Shown: positions 1 to 5,979 of the stretch, one piece after another
How the letters are laid out: each line of letters starts with the position of its first letter
How positions within the stretch are numbered: the stretch's first letter is position 1
Origin: Flavobacteriia bacterium
GTDB taxonomy: Bacteria; Bacteroidota; Bacteroidia; Flavobacteriales; Flavobacteriaceae
Assembly (NCBI GenBank): GCA_011330545.1
Contig: DRQI01000446.1
Coordinates: 1 to 6,697, forward strand
DNA length: 6,697 bases
Direction of reading: 5' to 3'
The notes under the pieces: generated by a model
Databases searched by the model: none
What the model saw: the letters and a program-made list of their open reading frames with translations, nothing else
Told to the model about the DNA's origin: nothing
Position numbers and translations under genes: made by a program

Positions 1-1
1 C

Positions 2-199
2 CGTTTTGAAAAGGACAGGACACGATGGCGTCACTGGCTTTTTGAAGCAAAAAAACGGTATGGCCTATGTGTCCTCAACTATATCGTGACCTCTAATCAT
101 GTTCACCTTTTGGTTGTCGATACTGAAAAGGACGCCAAAAAGAATTTGAAAATTAAGTACAATTTTAAAGTGGAGACAAATTTTAATTCCTTCCCTTAA
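2..199 (+). pseudogene. REP-associated tyrosine transposase (RAYT, Y1/IS200-like), 3' remnant, 5' end outside window
   Basis: This reading frame is open from the left edge to a TAA at 197-199. It encodes about 65 residues, including RWRHWLFEAKKRYG followed by NYIVTSNHVHLLVVD. The HVH at 98-106 is the metal-binding HUH motif of the Y1 transposase fold, and the segment before it matches the RAYT branch I know from bacterial REP systems. In intact members the protein continues well past this point and carries the catalytic tyrosine in a later helix. Here similarity stops at about position 130, just after VVDTEKD. What follows is an AT-rich lysine/asparagine-rich tail whose stop codon lies in the loop of a hairpin. 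I therefore call it a truncated, inactive copy. The start lies outside the window, so N-terminal damage cannot be judged. Confidence 0.75.
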
Positions 200-229
200 A
201 AAGGGAAGGTGGCCACGCCATAGGCGTGG
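189..229. repeat. REP-like double stem-loop beside the RAYT remnant
   Basis: Two perfect hairpins lie in tandem. The first is CCTTCCCTT (189-197), loop AAA, AAGGGAAGG (201-209). The second is CCACGCC (213-219), loop ATA, GGCGTGG (223-229). They are GC-rich in an AT-rich surrounding, and GGAAGG recurs at 232-237, offering an alternative partner for CCTTCC at 189-194. RAYT proteins are known to act on short palindromic REP sequences that often flank their genes, so position next to a RAYT remnant supports a REP-type element. Whether it is repeated elsewhere in the genome cannot be seen here. It could also act as a weak terminator, although no T-tract follows. Confidence 0.6.
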
Positions 230-368
230 ACGGAAGGGTTCACTCCAAAACAATAAAGGGATGAGTACATCAATTTAAGGATTATAAAAAAATGAAATTT
301 AATTAAGTTGATAACAAAAAATATTCAGAAAAGAGAATAACCTAAAATTAAAAGCATTAGCCCTTTAT

Positions 369-400
369 GGTTTTAAAACCAAACAGGTTTCAAAAACCTG
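369..400. repeat. Paired palindromes
   Basis: A perfect palindrome GGTTTTAAAACC (369-380) is followed after AAA by a stem-loop: CAGGTTT (384-390), loop CAA, AAACCTG (394-400). Stem-loops built from CAGGTTT/AAACCTG occur commonly between genes in Flavobacteriia as far as I recall, so this is probably a dispersed intergenic repeat. No long T-run follows on either strand, so a Rho-independent terminator is less likely. Confidence 0.45.
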
Positions 401-520
401 CAATGCCTTTACGGATAGCAATAAATAAAATAGACTGAAAGTGATTCATTTTGTCAGGCACTGAAAAGAAAAGTAAAAATAATTGTTTAGTGTTTGGCAA
501 AAGTAAAGAAATCACCTTAT

Positions 521-546
521 TTTTACCGAAATGAATAACGGTAAAA
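521..546. promoter_or_regulatory. Leader hairpin overlapping the next stem-loop
   Basis: TTTTACCG (521-528) and CGGTAAAA (539-546) form an 8-bp perfect stem around a 10-nt loop. The last four bases of the 3' arm (543-546) are also the first four bases of the following terminator-like hairpin, so the two full-length stems cannot form together. It lies 47 bases before the M42 start codon. A role in transcription attenuation is possible but only inferred. Confidence 0.35.
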
Positions 547-568
547 GAAGTTCTGAACTTCTTTTTTT
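543..568 (+). terminator. Terminator-like hairpin upstream of the M42 gene
   Basis: AAAAGAAGTT (543-552), loop CTG, AACTTCTTTT (556-565) form a 10-bp stem that runs into a seven-T tract (562-568). The shape is that of a weak, AT-rich Rho-independent terminator for + strand transcription. It ends 24 bases before the M42 ATG. It may stop transcription coming from the left, or act as a leader attenuator if the M42 promoter lies upstream of it. Confidence 0.4.
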
Positions 569-592
569 GAAATATAAGCAACAAAAATTCTT

Positions 593-1681
593 ATGGCAAA
601 AAAACAGATAATAACAAAAAAATCCCTGGCATTTCTAGAAAAATACTTAAATAATGCGGCTCCTACAGGGTATGAATGGGGCGGGCAAAAAATATGGATG
701 CAATATTTAAAACCCTATGTAGATGAATTTTTTACAGACACCTATGGTACGGCAGTAGCGGTAATAAACCCAAAAGCTACTTATAAAGTGGTGATTGAAG
801 GGCACGCCGATGAAATTTCATGGTATGTAAACTATATTTCTGATAACGGATTGTTATATGTAATTAGAAATGGTGGTTCTGACCACCAAATCGCACCTAG
901 TAAAATTGTAGATATCCATACTAAAAAGGGCATTGTAAAAGGAGTGTTCGGTTGGCCGGCAATTCATACCCGCAATCGGGCGAAAGAAGAGCCCCCAAAA
1001 CCGGATAATATTTTTATCGATATAGGATGCACAACAAAAGAAGAAGTAGAAAAATTAGGGGTTCATGTAGGGTGTGTGATTACGTATCCTGATGCCTTTC
1101 ATATTTTAAATAAAAACAATTTTGTATGCAGGGCTTTAGATAATAGGATGGGCGGTTTTATGATTGCCGAAGTAGCACGGTTACTACATGAAAACAAAAA
1201 GAAATTGCCATTCGGCTTGTACATTGTAAATTCGGTACAAGAAGAAATTGGCTTGCGGGGGGCGCAGATGATAGCCGAACGTATCCAACCCAATGCTGCC
1301 ATTGTTACAGACGTTACGCACGATACTACTACTCCGATGATAGATAAAAAGAAAGAAGGCTATTGCGAAATGGGCAAAGGCCCGGTAGTTGCCTATGCCC
1401 CGGCAGTACAACAGAGATTACGCGATTTAATTACCGAAACGGCCGAAAAACATAAGATTCCGTTTCAACGCGCCGCACTTTCGAGGGCTACGGGTACAGA
1501 TACCGATGCTTTTGCTTATAGTAATAGTGGCGTTGCCAGTGCGTTGATTTCGTTGCCATTACGCTATATGCATACTACGGTAGAAATGGTACATAAAGAA
1601 GATGTTGAAAATGTAATTCGGTTGATTTACGAATCGCTGCTCAACATTAAGAAGGGCGAAACTTTTAGTTATTTTAGTTGA
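593..1681 (+). CDS. M42 family metallo-aminopeptidase
   Basis: The protein has 362 residues, the usual M42 length, and no signal peptide, so it should be cytoplasmic. M42 enzymes are di-metal aminopeptidases, often large tetrahedral assemblies, that trim peptides in protein turnover. All expected metal and catalytic sites are visible: H71 in EGHADEISW, the bridging D183 in RALDNR, the catalytic/ligand pair E217-E218 in VQEEIGLRGA, D240 in VTDVTHD and H327 in RYMHTTVE. The GTDTDAF segment at 301-307 is also family-typical. Substrate preference (glutamyl, leucyl or deblocking) cannot be told from sequence. The ATG at 593 is preceded by an AT-rich stretch without a Shine-Dalgarno, normal for Bacteroidota. 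The stop at 1679-1681 abuts the foldback element starting at 1683. The gene appears monocistronic and converges on the peroxiredoxin gene. Confidence 0.93.
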   Translation: MAKKQIITKKSLAFLEKYLNNAAPTGYEWGGQKIWMQYLKPYVDEFFTDTYGTAVAVINPKATYKVVIEGHADEISWYVNYISDNGLLYVIRNGGSDHQIAPSKIVDIHTKKGIVKGVFGWPAIHTRNRAKEEPPKPDNIFIDIGCTTKEEVEKLGVHVGCVITYPDAFHILNKNNFVCRALDNRMGGFMIAEVARLLHENKKKLPFGLYIVNSVQEEIGLRGAQMIAERIQPNAAIVTDVTHDTTTPMIDKKKEGYCEMGKGPVVAYAPAVQQRLRDLITETAEKHKIPFQRAALSRATGTDTDAFAYSNSGVASALISLPLRYMHTTVEMVHKEDVENVIRLIYESLLNIKKGETFSYFS

Positions 1682-1682
1682 T

Positions 1683-1842
1683 GAACTCGTTTAAACTTTT
1701 TCAATTAGCTAAAAAATTGTCCTTTTGCACCCTATTTTTGTCTTTTTTTCCTTCCATAGCCCTGCTATGCAACTCAAAAAAGCCTTCAATAGGGTAAAAA
1801 ACCCCTAATTTTCACTTTAATCCAAAAAGTTTAAACGAGTTC
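1683..1842. repeat. 160-bp foldback (MITE-like) element with 19-bp perfect terminal inverted repeats
   Basis: GAACTCGTTTAAACTTTTT (1683-1701) is the exact reverse complement of 1824-1842. Between the arms are further, symmetrically placed pairs: ATTA 1704-1707 with TAAT 1818-1821, AAAATT 1713-1718 with AATTTT 1807-1812, ACCCTATT 1729-1736 with AATAGGGT 1788-1795, CTTTTTT 1742-1748 with AAAAAAG 1776-1782, and an apical stem CATAGC-CCT-GCTATG (1755-1769). The whole thing folds into one long rod with short, near-symmetrical internal loops. GAT flanks both ends (1680-1682 and 1843-1845), which could be a 3-bp target duplication. It has no coding capacity. It is either a non-autonomous mobile element or a structured RNA, and it lies in the M42 3' untranslated region, upstream of the terminator. 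Confidence 0.75.
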
Positions 1843-1852
1843 GATAAAAAAA

Positions 1853-1889
1853 GCTGCCTAAAAATAACATTCAATTATTTTTAGGCAGC
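1853..1889. terminator. Bidirectional Rho-independent terminator between M42 and peroxiredoxin genes
   Basis: GCTGCCTAAAAATAA (1853-1867) and its exact complement (1875-1889) form a 15-bp stem with a 7-nt loop. An A7 run (1846-1852) precedes it and a T6 run (1891-1896) follows, so it has a U-tract in both directions. It sits between two convergent genes and should end both transcripts: M42 after the foldback element, and peroxiredoxin about 35 bases beyond its stop. Confidence 0.9.
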
Positions 1890-1923
1890 ATTTTTTCAAT
1901 TTAAAAACAGAAAATTATAACTA

Positions 1924-2580
1924 TTAAATTTCTTTTTTAACTAAATAGAAATCAACTTTTTCTAACGAATCATCATCCAATCGTTCTTGCATTTCATCTA
2001 GTGTTTTTGGTGGAGGAACAATTACCTTATCACCTTTTTTCCAATCAAGCGGCATGGCAACTTGATATTTATCGGAGGTTTGTAAGGCTACTAAGGCTCT
2101 TAAAATCTCATCCATGTTTCTTCCAACATTTAGCGGGTAATACATGATAAGGCGGATTTTCTTTTCAGGGTCTATAAAAAATACGGCACGTACTGCGGCA
2201 GTTTCACTTTCGTTGGGCTGCAACATTCCGTATAATTTAGAAACTTTCATATCTATATCGGCAATTATCGGAAAGTCGAAATATACACCGGTATTTTTTT
2301 TGACATTATTTACCCAGCCTAAATGCGCGTGAATACTGTCAATACTCAACCCTATTAATTGGGTGTTTAAAGCATCAAATTCACCTTTTCTAATGGCAAA
2401 ACCACTCATTTCAGTAGTACACACCGGCGTAAAATCAGCAGGATGCGAGAACATGACAATCCATTTGTCTTTTGCAAAATCAGAAAATTTTATAGGCCCT
2501 TTTGTAGTTACTGCCTCAAAATCAGGCGCTTTATCGCCAATTCTGGGCATTGTGTTTACGGTTGTTTCTTGTATTTCCAT
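1924..2580 (-). CDS. 1-Cys peroxiredoxin (Prx6-like)
   Basis: This 218-residue thiol peroxidase would reduce hydrogen peroxide and organic hydroperoxides in the cytoplasm. There is no signal peptide. The AhpC/TSA domain spans roughly residues 12-150, with the active-site signature HPADFTPVCTTEM: T51 and peroxidatic C54, plus the conserved arginine R131 in AVRAVFFID. A C-terminal 1-cysPrx_C domain follows, with the Prx6-type stretch PLDWKKGDKVIVPPP. C54 is the only cysteine in the protein, so no resolving cysteine exists and the sulfenic acid must be reduced by an external thiol. Length fits the Prx6 subfamily. Start: M1 and M11 are both possible; M1 fits the promoter-like element about 26 bases upstream. 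The gene is monocistronic, with its own promoter candidate and the shared terminator. Confidence 0.93.
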   Translation of the reverse strand: MEIQETTVNTMPRIGDKAPDFEAVTTKGPIKFSDFAKDKWIVMFSHPADFTPVCTTEMSGFAIRKGEFDALNTQLIGLSIDSIHAHLGWVNNVKKNTGVYFDFPIIADIDMKVSKLYGMLQPNESETAAVRAVFFIDPEKKIRLIMYYPLNVGRNMDEILRALVALQTSDKYQVAMPLDWKKGDKVIVPPPKTLDEMQERLDDDSLEKVDFYLVKKEI

Positions 2581-2605
2581 ATTGTTATCTATTTAAAGTT
2601 TTATG

Positions 2606-2636
2606 CAAATATAAATCTACAAAAATTATCGTTCAA
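2606..2636 (-). promoter_or_regulatory. Bacteroidota-type promoter of the peroxiredoxin gene
   Basis: Read on the minus strand, TATATTTG (2606-2613) matches the Bacteroidota -7 consensus TAnnTTTG exactly. A TTG (2634-2636) lies 20 bases upstream, as expected for the -33 element; a full TTTG (2637-2640) is at 23 bases. Transcription would begin about 20 bases before the ATG at 2580. There is no Shine-Dalgarno in the short leader. Confidence 0.55.
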
Positions 2637-2726
2637 CAAAAAACAATAGATATAATTTATAATTAAATAAAGGCTTTAAATAGAGGGCAAGAATTTCGAT
2701 AGAAGGCCGGCTAATGCTATTAATGT

Positions 2727-4184
2727 TTATTCAAAGATATACTTGAACCCTAAGGAAACAATATCCGATTTTAGCTGGGTACTCCTATCGTAATGATTGT
2801 ATTTTAAATTGATATTTTTTAGATGGAGTTTCCATACGTGCAATTTTGTAAAGATATCGGTATATTTAATACCAAACCCATATTGATTCGCATTGAAATT
2901 CGATAAATCATAATCTGAAGTATAAAATTGCTGCGTAGATAAAATTTGCTCATAAGGGCCAAAGTAATCTGCCGCTGTTTGTGTATAATAACGATATGAC
3001 GGATATATGGTAAACTTATCAGCAATTTTTATAGGCAATTCTATTTCTGCCGTATGTGAAGTAACGCCCCAATCATCTGTATAATAGCGATAATAGGTTC
3101 TCAGCACAAAAAATTCGTTGATATAATAATTAAACCGCATACCAATGGGTATTTTAAAACGTGTGCCGGGCAATCGTTCTATATCGTCGGCCAACTGAAA
3201 AACATCCCTGTTGGTTGTTGATGTATAATTTGGGATACTGGCCGCATTTCCGATGTAATAGTTCGCCCGGTCAGCAAAATACACCCGTTGCATAGGGCTT
3301 GATAGCCAGCCGTCTTGTTGTATGGCATCTATAAAGAATGAAATTTGTGCATTTTTACTCAATATTTGCGAAAAACTTAGTGAAGCAGAAAAGGTATTTC
3401 TACTTTTATTGTCTACTAGTGTTGTGTTAAATGGCTTCCATGCATTTGGGCTGTTTTTATCGATAATAGTTCCGTTTTGGTCTAAAATATCAATACTGCT
3501 AAAAAACCCCCTATTTAAGTTTTGGCCGGCTTCTAAATAAGAATCTAATTCGGTGGGGTATCTCGGATTCCAAGTATCTAAATAAGCGTTGCCTTTTAAG
3601 CTGAGTTCTGTATTTTTTTTATTGAACAGCCAAGTGTAACTCGCTCCGAAACCAAAGGAAGTGTAATCATATTCTGTGGCAAAATTTATATTGGCCGACC
3701 AAATTTTATTTCGGTCATTAGACGTATGGCTATATCCAAAATCCCCATGTGCCCATACATCTGATCTTGATGCCCCTGTAGACTCTACCCAAGGGCTCCC
3801 GGTAATTGCACTGGCAGCTTTTGAATCGATACGCCTGTCATCATCATCTCCTCTTCTAGAAGCCCCAGACTTATCAAAGGGGTCTAGATTACTTGAAGAA
3901 GCAGAGGTGTAAGCTGATATAGTAGCGTCTATGGTAAATACATCATCGTCATTTAACGGAATTGCCACCACAATATCAGTGGCTACATCTGTCAGTTTTT
4001 CATCGCCAATACCACCGGTAACAGCGGCATTATCTCCGCTTTGTACATAATAGCTTGATAAAAAATCGACTTCTGCTTTTTCTAATACCCGTTTTTTATA
4101 GGTTTCTGTTGTGTTTTGGGATGATTGTTGCGAAAAAGAAAAAGAGGTAATGAGTAGGGTTGATACTAAGATTAATTTTTTCAT
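2727..4184 (-). CDS. DUF3570 family outer-membrane beta-barrel protein
   Basis: This 485-residue protein begins with a clear signal peptide (MKK, hydrophobic core, cleavage near residue 18 before QQ). The N-terminal part has the family-like VTGGIGDEKLTD (55-66), then a low-complexity loop (about 86-142) with TSAS (93-96), SGAS (106-109), an acidic DDDD (113-116) and TGASRS (136-141). From about 145 on, alternating aromatic/polar strands (FGYSHTSNDRNK, FGFGASYTW, RTYYRYYTDDWG, YPSYRYYTQ) run to a C-terminal LGFKYIF, as in outer-membrane barrels. Function is unknown. The family travels with DUF4266, ApbE and thioredoxin genes, as here. The S/T-G-A-S motifs resemble ApbE flavinylation sites, so it may carry covalent FMN (inference). 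It is the last gene of the cluster, 103 bases after DUF4266, with no promoter box seen in that gap. Confidence 0.82.
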   Translation of the reverse strand: MKKLILVSTLLITSFSFSQQSSQNTTETYKKRVLEKAEVDFLSSYYVQSGDNAAVTGGIGDEKLTDVATDIVVAIPLNDDDVFTIDATISAYTSASSSNLDPFDKSGASRRGDDDDRRIDSKAASAITGSPWVESTGASRSDVWAHGDFGYSHTSNDRNKIWSANINFATEYDYTSFGFGASYTWLFNKKNTELSLKGNAYLDTWNPRYPTELDSYLEAGQNLNRGFFSSIDILDQNGTIIDKNSPNAWKPFNTTLVDNKSRNTFSASLSFSQILSKNAQISFFIDAIQQDGWLSSPMQRVYFADRANYYIGNAASIPNYTSTTNRDVFQLADDIERLPGTRFKIPIGMRFNYYINEFFVLRTYYRYYTDDWGVTSHTAEIELPIKIADKFTIYPSYRYYTQTAADYFGPYEQILSTQQFYTSDYDLSNFNANQYGFGIKYTDIFTKLHVWKLHLKNINLKYNHYDRSTQLKSDIVSLGFKYIFE

Positions 4185-4287
4185 CTTTTTAAGATACTTT
4201 TAGCCAAATTCCTTTCTTTTTTTAGGTGAGGCTATTATTTTAAAGGGTATTTATTTATATGGCTTATTCGAGATAATGACTTAGCGA

Positions 4288-4545
4288 TTAATTGCATCCA
4301 CAGCCTCCACCTGTTTTTCCTCCGTTTGCCCCTGCTGCTGATTCTCGATAGGCTTGAAAAGTGGTTTCAAATTTATTTGATTTTCGAGCAGCTAATATCA
4401 TATCAGGGTCATTTAAATTTACTTTTTCGTATTCTTTAACCACTACACATGAGGTTAAAAAACTACCGGCAATTGCTAGGTAAACTATTTTTTTACCCTT
4501 GTGAAATATGGTTTGTTTATTGTATTTTTTCTTTAAAAAGCTCAT
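4288..4545 (-). CDS. DUF4266 small lipoprotein with C-terminal GGGCGCN
   Basis: This 85-residue protein has a basic N-terminus (KKKYNK...HKGKK, 5-19), a hydrophobic stretch (20-30) and a lipobox LTSC with the lipidated cysteine at C33. The mature part is only about 53 residues: a conserved-looking helix-like segment (YEKVNLNDPDMILAAR, 39-54), then FETTFQAYRESAAG, and a glycine-rich tail ending GGGCGCN with cysteines at 82 and 84. The layout matches DUF4266. The family's role is not known to me. The CxC tail could form a disulfide or bind metal, and the first gene of the cluster encodes an exported thioredoxin that could act on it (inference). The start lies 12 bases after the ApbE stop, indicating co-transcription and possibly translational coupling. 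Lipidation suggests anchoring on the periplasmic side of a membrane. Confidence 0.82.
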   Translation of the reverse strand: MSFLKKKYNKQTIFHKGKKIVYLAIAGSFLTSCVVVKEYEKVNLNDPDMILAARKSNKFETTFQAYRESAAGANGGKTGGGCGCN

Positions 4546-4557
4546 TGGGTTATAATT

Positions 4558-5541
4558 TTAAATTTTTTCAATATCTATATGTTTAGAGGTGTGTATGTTG
4601 CCTTTGTCATCAATGATGATACATTCAACATTGGGTATTTGGTTTATTCTGTTGATTCCAATATCAATACCCATTACAAAAATAGAAGTGGCTAAAGCAT
4701 CTGCCAATTCGGCTTTGGGGGCAAATACGGTAGCACTTATAATTCCGCTTGACGGATATCCGGTTCTCGGGTCAATAATATGTGTATAGCGCTTGCCATT
4801 AAAGGTTACATATTTTTCATAATTACCCGAAGTAACTACAGCGCCGTGCTTAATGGGTAACAGTCCAAAAGCATTTTTTTTGTTTAACGGATTGGTAATG
4901 GCTACTTTCCAATAATCGCCATTGGGTTGTTTTCCCCAAGTATTCATATCGCCCGAAGCATTGATAATACCGGCAACTACTCCTTTTGATAGTAATAGTT
5001 GTTTGGCTTTGTCTGCGGCATAGCCTTTGCCAATAGCGCCAAAACCAATTTTCATTCCTTTCAATTTTAAAAAGACCGTATGGTTTTTCTCGTCTAAGAG
5101 AATGTTTTGATACCCTACTTTTTTAACCGAGGCTTTTATCGCTTTCTCTGAGGGCATTTCTTTCATCGAGCCGTCAAATTTCCAAATGGCATCCATTGAA
5201 GCATAACTAATGTCAAAAGCCCCATCTGTTAATTTAGAAATCATAAGCGCGCGCTTTATTAAATTAAATAGCTCAATATCAACTTTTATAGGTTTTATTC
5301 CGGCATTTTGATTGATTAGTGAGGTTTGCGATTTGGCATCCCAAGAAGAAATTAATTGTTCAATGGTACTTATTTTTTTTACGGCTAAATCAATATATGC
5401 GTTTCCTTTTAGCGAATCATTGGCTACTACGGTGATGTCAAACCGACTACCCATTAATTTTAAGGTACGCCTATAGGTTTGCTGTGCATAGATAGTGGCA
5501 GTAAATAAAACAGCAGCAGTAAGCAGTATTGATTTTTTCAT
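4558..5541 (-). CDS. apbE: FAD:protein FMN transferase (ApbE family)
   Basis: ApbE enzymes cleave FAD and join FMN through a phosphoester bond to a Thr/Ser of a target protein outside the cytoplasm. This copy has 327 residues, about the family length. Seen motifs: MGSRFDI (30-36), the FAD-binding GFGAIGKGYAADKA (166-179), NASGD (194-198), VVTSGNYEKY (235-244), THIIDPRTGYP (253-263), and ADALATS (280-286) with the Mg-binding Asp/Thr expected there. The N-terminus is a signal peptide with likely cleavage after YA (residue 19). No lipobox cysteine exists, so it is a soluble periplasmic form rather than the lipoprotein form found in many species. It sits 9 bases after the thioredoxin gene and 12 bases before DUF4266. 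No NqrC/RnfG-type classical substrate is in the window, so its target is likely a cluster partner or encoded elsewhere. Confidence 0.92.
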   Translation of the reverse strand: MKKSILLTAAVLFTATIYAQQTYRRTLKLMGSRFDITVVANDSLKGNAYIDLAVKKISTIEQLISSWDAKSQTSLINQNAGIKPIKVDIELFNLIKRALMISKLTDGAFDISYASMDAIWKFDGSMKEMPSEKAIKASVKKVGYQNILLDEKNHTVFLKLKGMKIGFGAIGKGYAADKAKQLLLSKGVVAGIINASGDMNTWGKQPNGDYWKVAITNPLNKKNAFGLLPIKHGAVVTSGNYEKYVTFNGKRYTHIIDPRTGYPSSGIISATVFAPKAELADALATSIFVMGIDIGINRINQIPNVECIIIDDKGNIHTSKHIDIEKI

Positions 5542-5550
5542 TTAAAAATC

Positions 5551-5979
5551 TTAAAAGGCAGCAAGTAATTCGATATATTCTGTTGGAGATGACTTAGTAT
5601 AACCTGTCTCTCCTAATACATCTCCTTTCTTATTTAAAACTACTACTAGGGGAAAAAAACCTCGATGGTTATATTTTTCAGCCAAGCTATAGTTTTTTTC
5701 TTGTTGGATTTTTGTCAGTTTATTTTTTTTCTTCTTTGGGAAATCTACTTTTAACAATACAAAATGTTCTTTCGAATAGGTTTTAAATTCCTTTGAATTA
5801 AAGATTTCTCTATTGAGTTTTTTACAGGGCGCACACCAATCAGACCCTTCAAAAACGAGTACAATATTTTGGTTTTTTTCTTTGGCAATTCTTTTTGCTT
5901 GTTCGAAATCGGTATGCCAGTCTTGTGCATTTGCCAAAAGAGTTGCCATGAAGAATAAAGGAAATATTATTTTTTTCAT
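5551..5979 (-). CDS. Exported thioredoxin-fold protein
   Basis: I choose the ATG at 5979 (142 residues) rather than the in-frame ATG at 6027. It gives a standard signal peptide starting MKKIIFPLFF and ending ANAQ (cleavage near residue 18), whereas the longer form only adds 16 residues ahead of it. The mature domain resembles the thioredoxin_7/DsbD-gamma-like group: FEGSDWCAPCKK with the redox pair C49/C52, and FFPLVVVL with the cis-proline P110. A lysine-rich insert (about 81-95) lies between the CxxC helix and the cis-Pro strand. It would act as a periplasmic thiol reductase or oxidase. It is the first gene of a tight run with apbE (9-base gap), so a job in keeping cysteines of the cluster, such as the DUF4266 CxC, in the right redox state is plausible but inferred. 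Confidence 0.88.
   Translation of the reverse strand: MKKIIFPLFFMATLLANAQDWHTDFEQAKRIAKEKNQNIVLVFEGSDWCAPCKKLNREIFNSKEFKTYSKEHFVLLKVDFPKKKKNKLTKIQQEKNYSLAEKYNHRGFFPLVVVLNKKGDVLGETGYTKSSPTEYIELLAAF

Larger units (their letters stand above)
200..592. other. Gene-free interval with palindromes
   Basis: I see no credible gene in this 393-bp stretch. The minus-strand open frames at 65-253 and 390-584 have no recognisable domain. It holds the second REP-like stem, a palindromic pair at 369-400 and two overlapping hairpins at 521-565, described separately. The promoter of the M42 gene should lie here, but I found no convincing TAnnTTTG box on the + strand. The nearest candidates are TCATTTTG at 446-453 (one mismatch, no TTTG at the expected upstream distance) and TAGTGTTTG at 489-497 (one base too long). 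Confidence 0.6.

Noticed and set aside
65..253. Minus-strand open frame opposite the RAYT remnant
   Set aside because: The opposite strand carries clear RAYT sequence with an HUH motif, and this frame runs through the REP-like hairpins.
390..584. Minus-strand open frame of 64 codons
   Set aside because: It covers palindromes and an AT-rich leader and has no recognisable domain. A perfect -7-like TACTTTTG on the minus strand (498-505) has no matching -33 element and lies inside the frame rather than ahead of it.
1683..1842. CRISPR or direct-repeat array
   Set aside because: The repeats are inverted and nested around one centre, not direct repeats with spacers.
3676..3912. Plus-strand open frame inside DUF3570
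   Set aside because: It is antisense to a convincing exported barrel protein and has no start signal or domain of its own.
4201..4234. TAGCC/GGCTA stem in the DUF4266-DUF3570 gap
   Set aside because: Only 5 bp with a loop of about 24 bases. Too weak to call as a terminator or regulatory hairpin.
4309..4350. Flavinylation-like motif ESAAGANGGKT in DUF4266
   Set aside because: It has G-A but lacks the Ser/Thr expected right after the alanine, so it does not fit the ApbE target pattern as well as the DUF3570 motifs.
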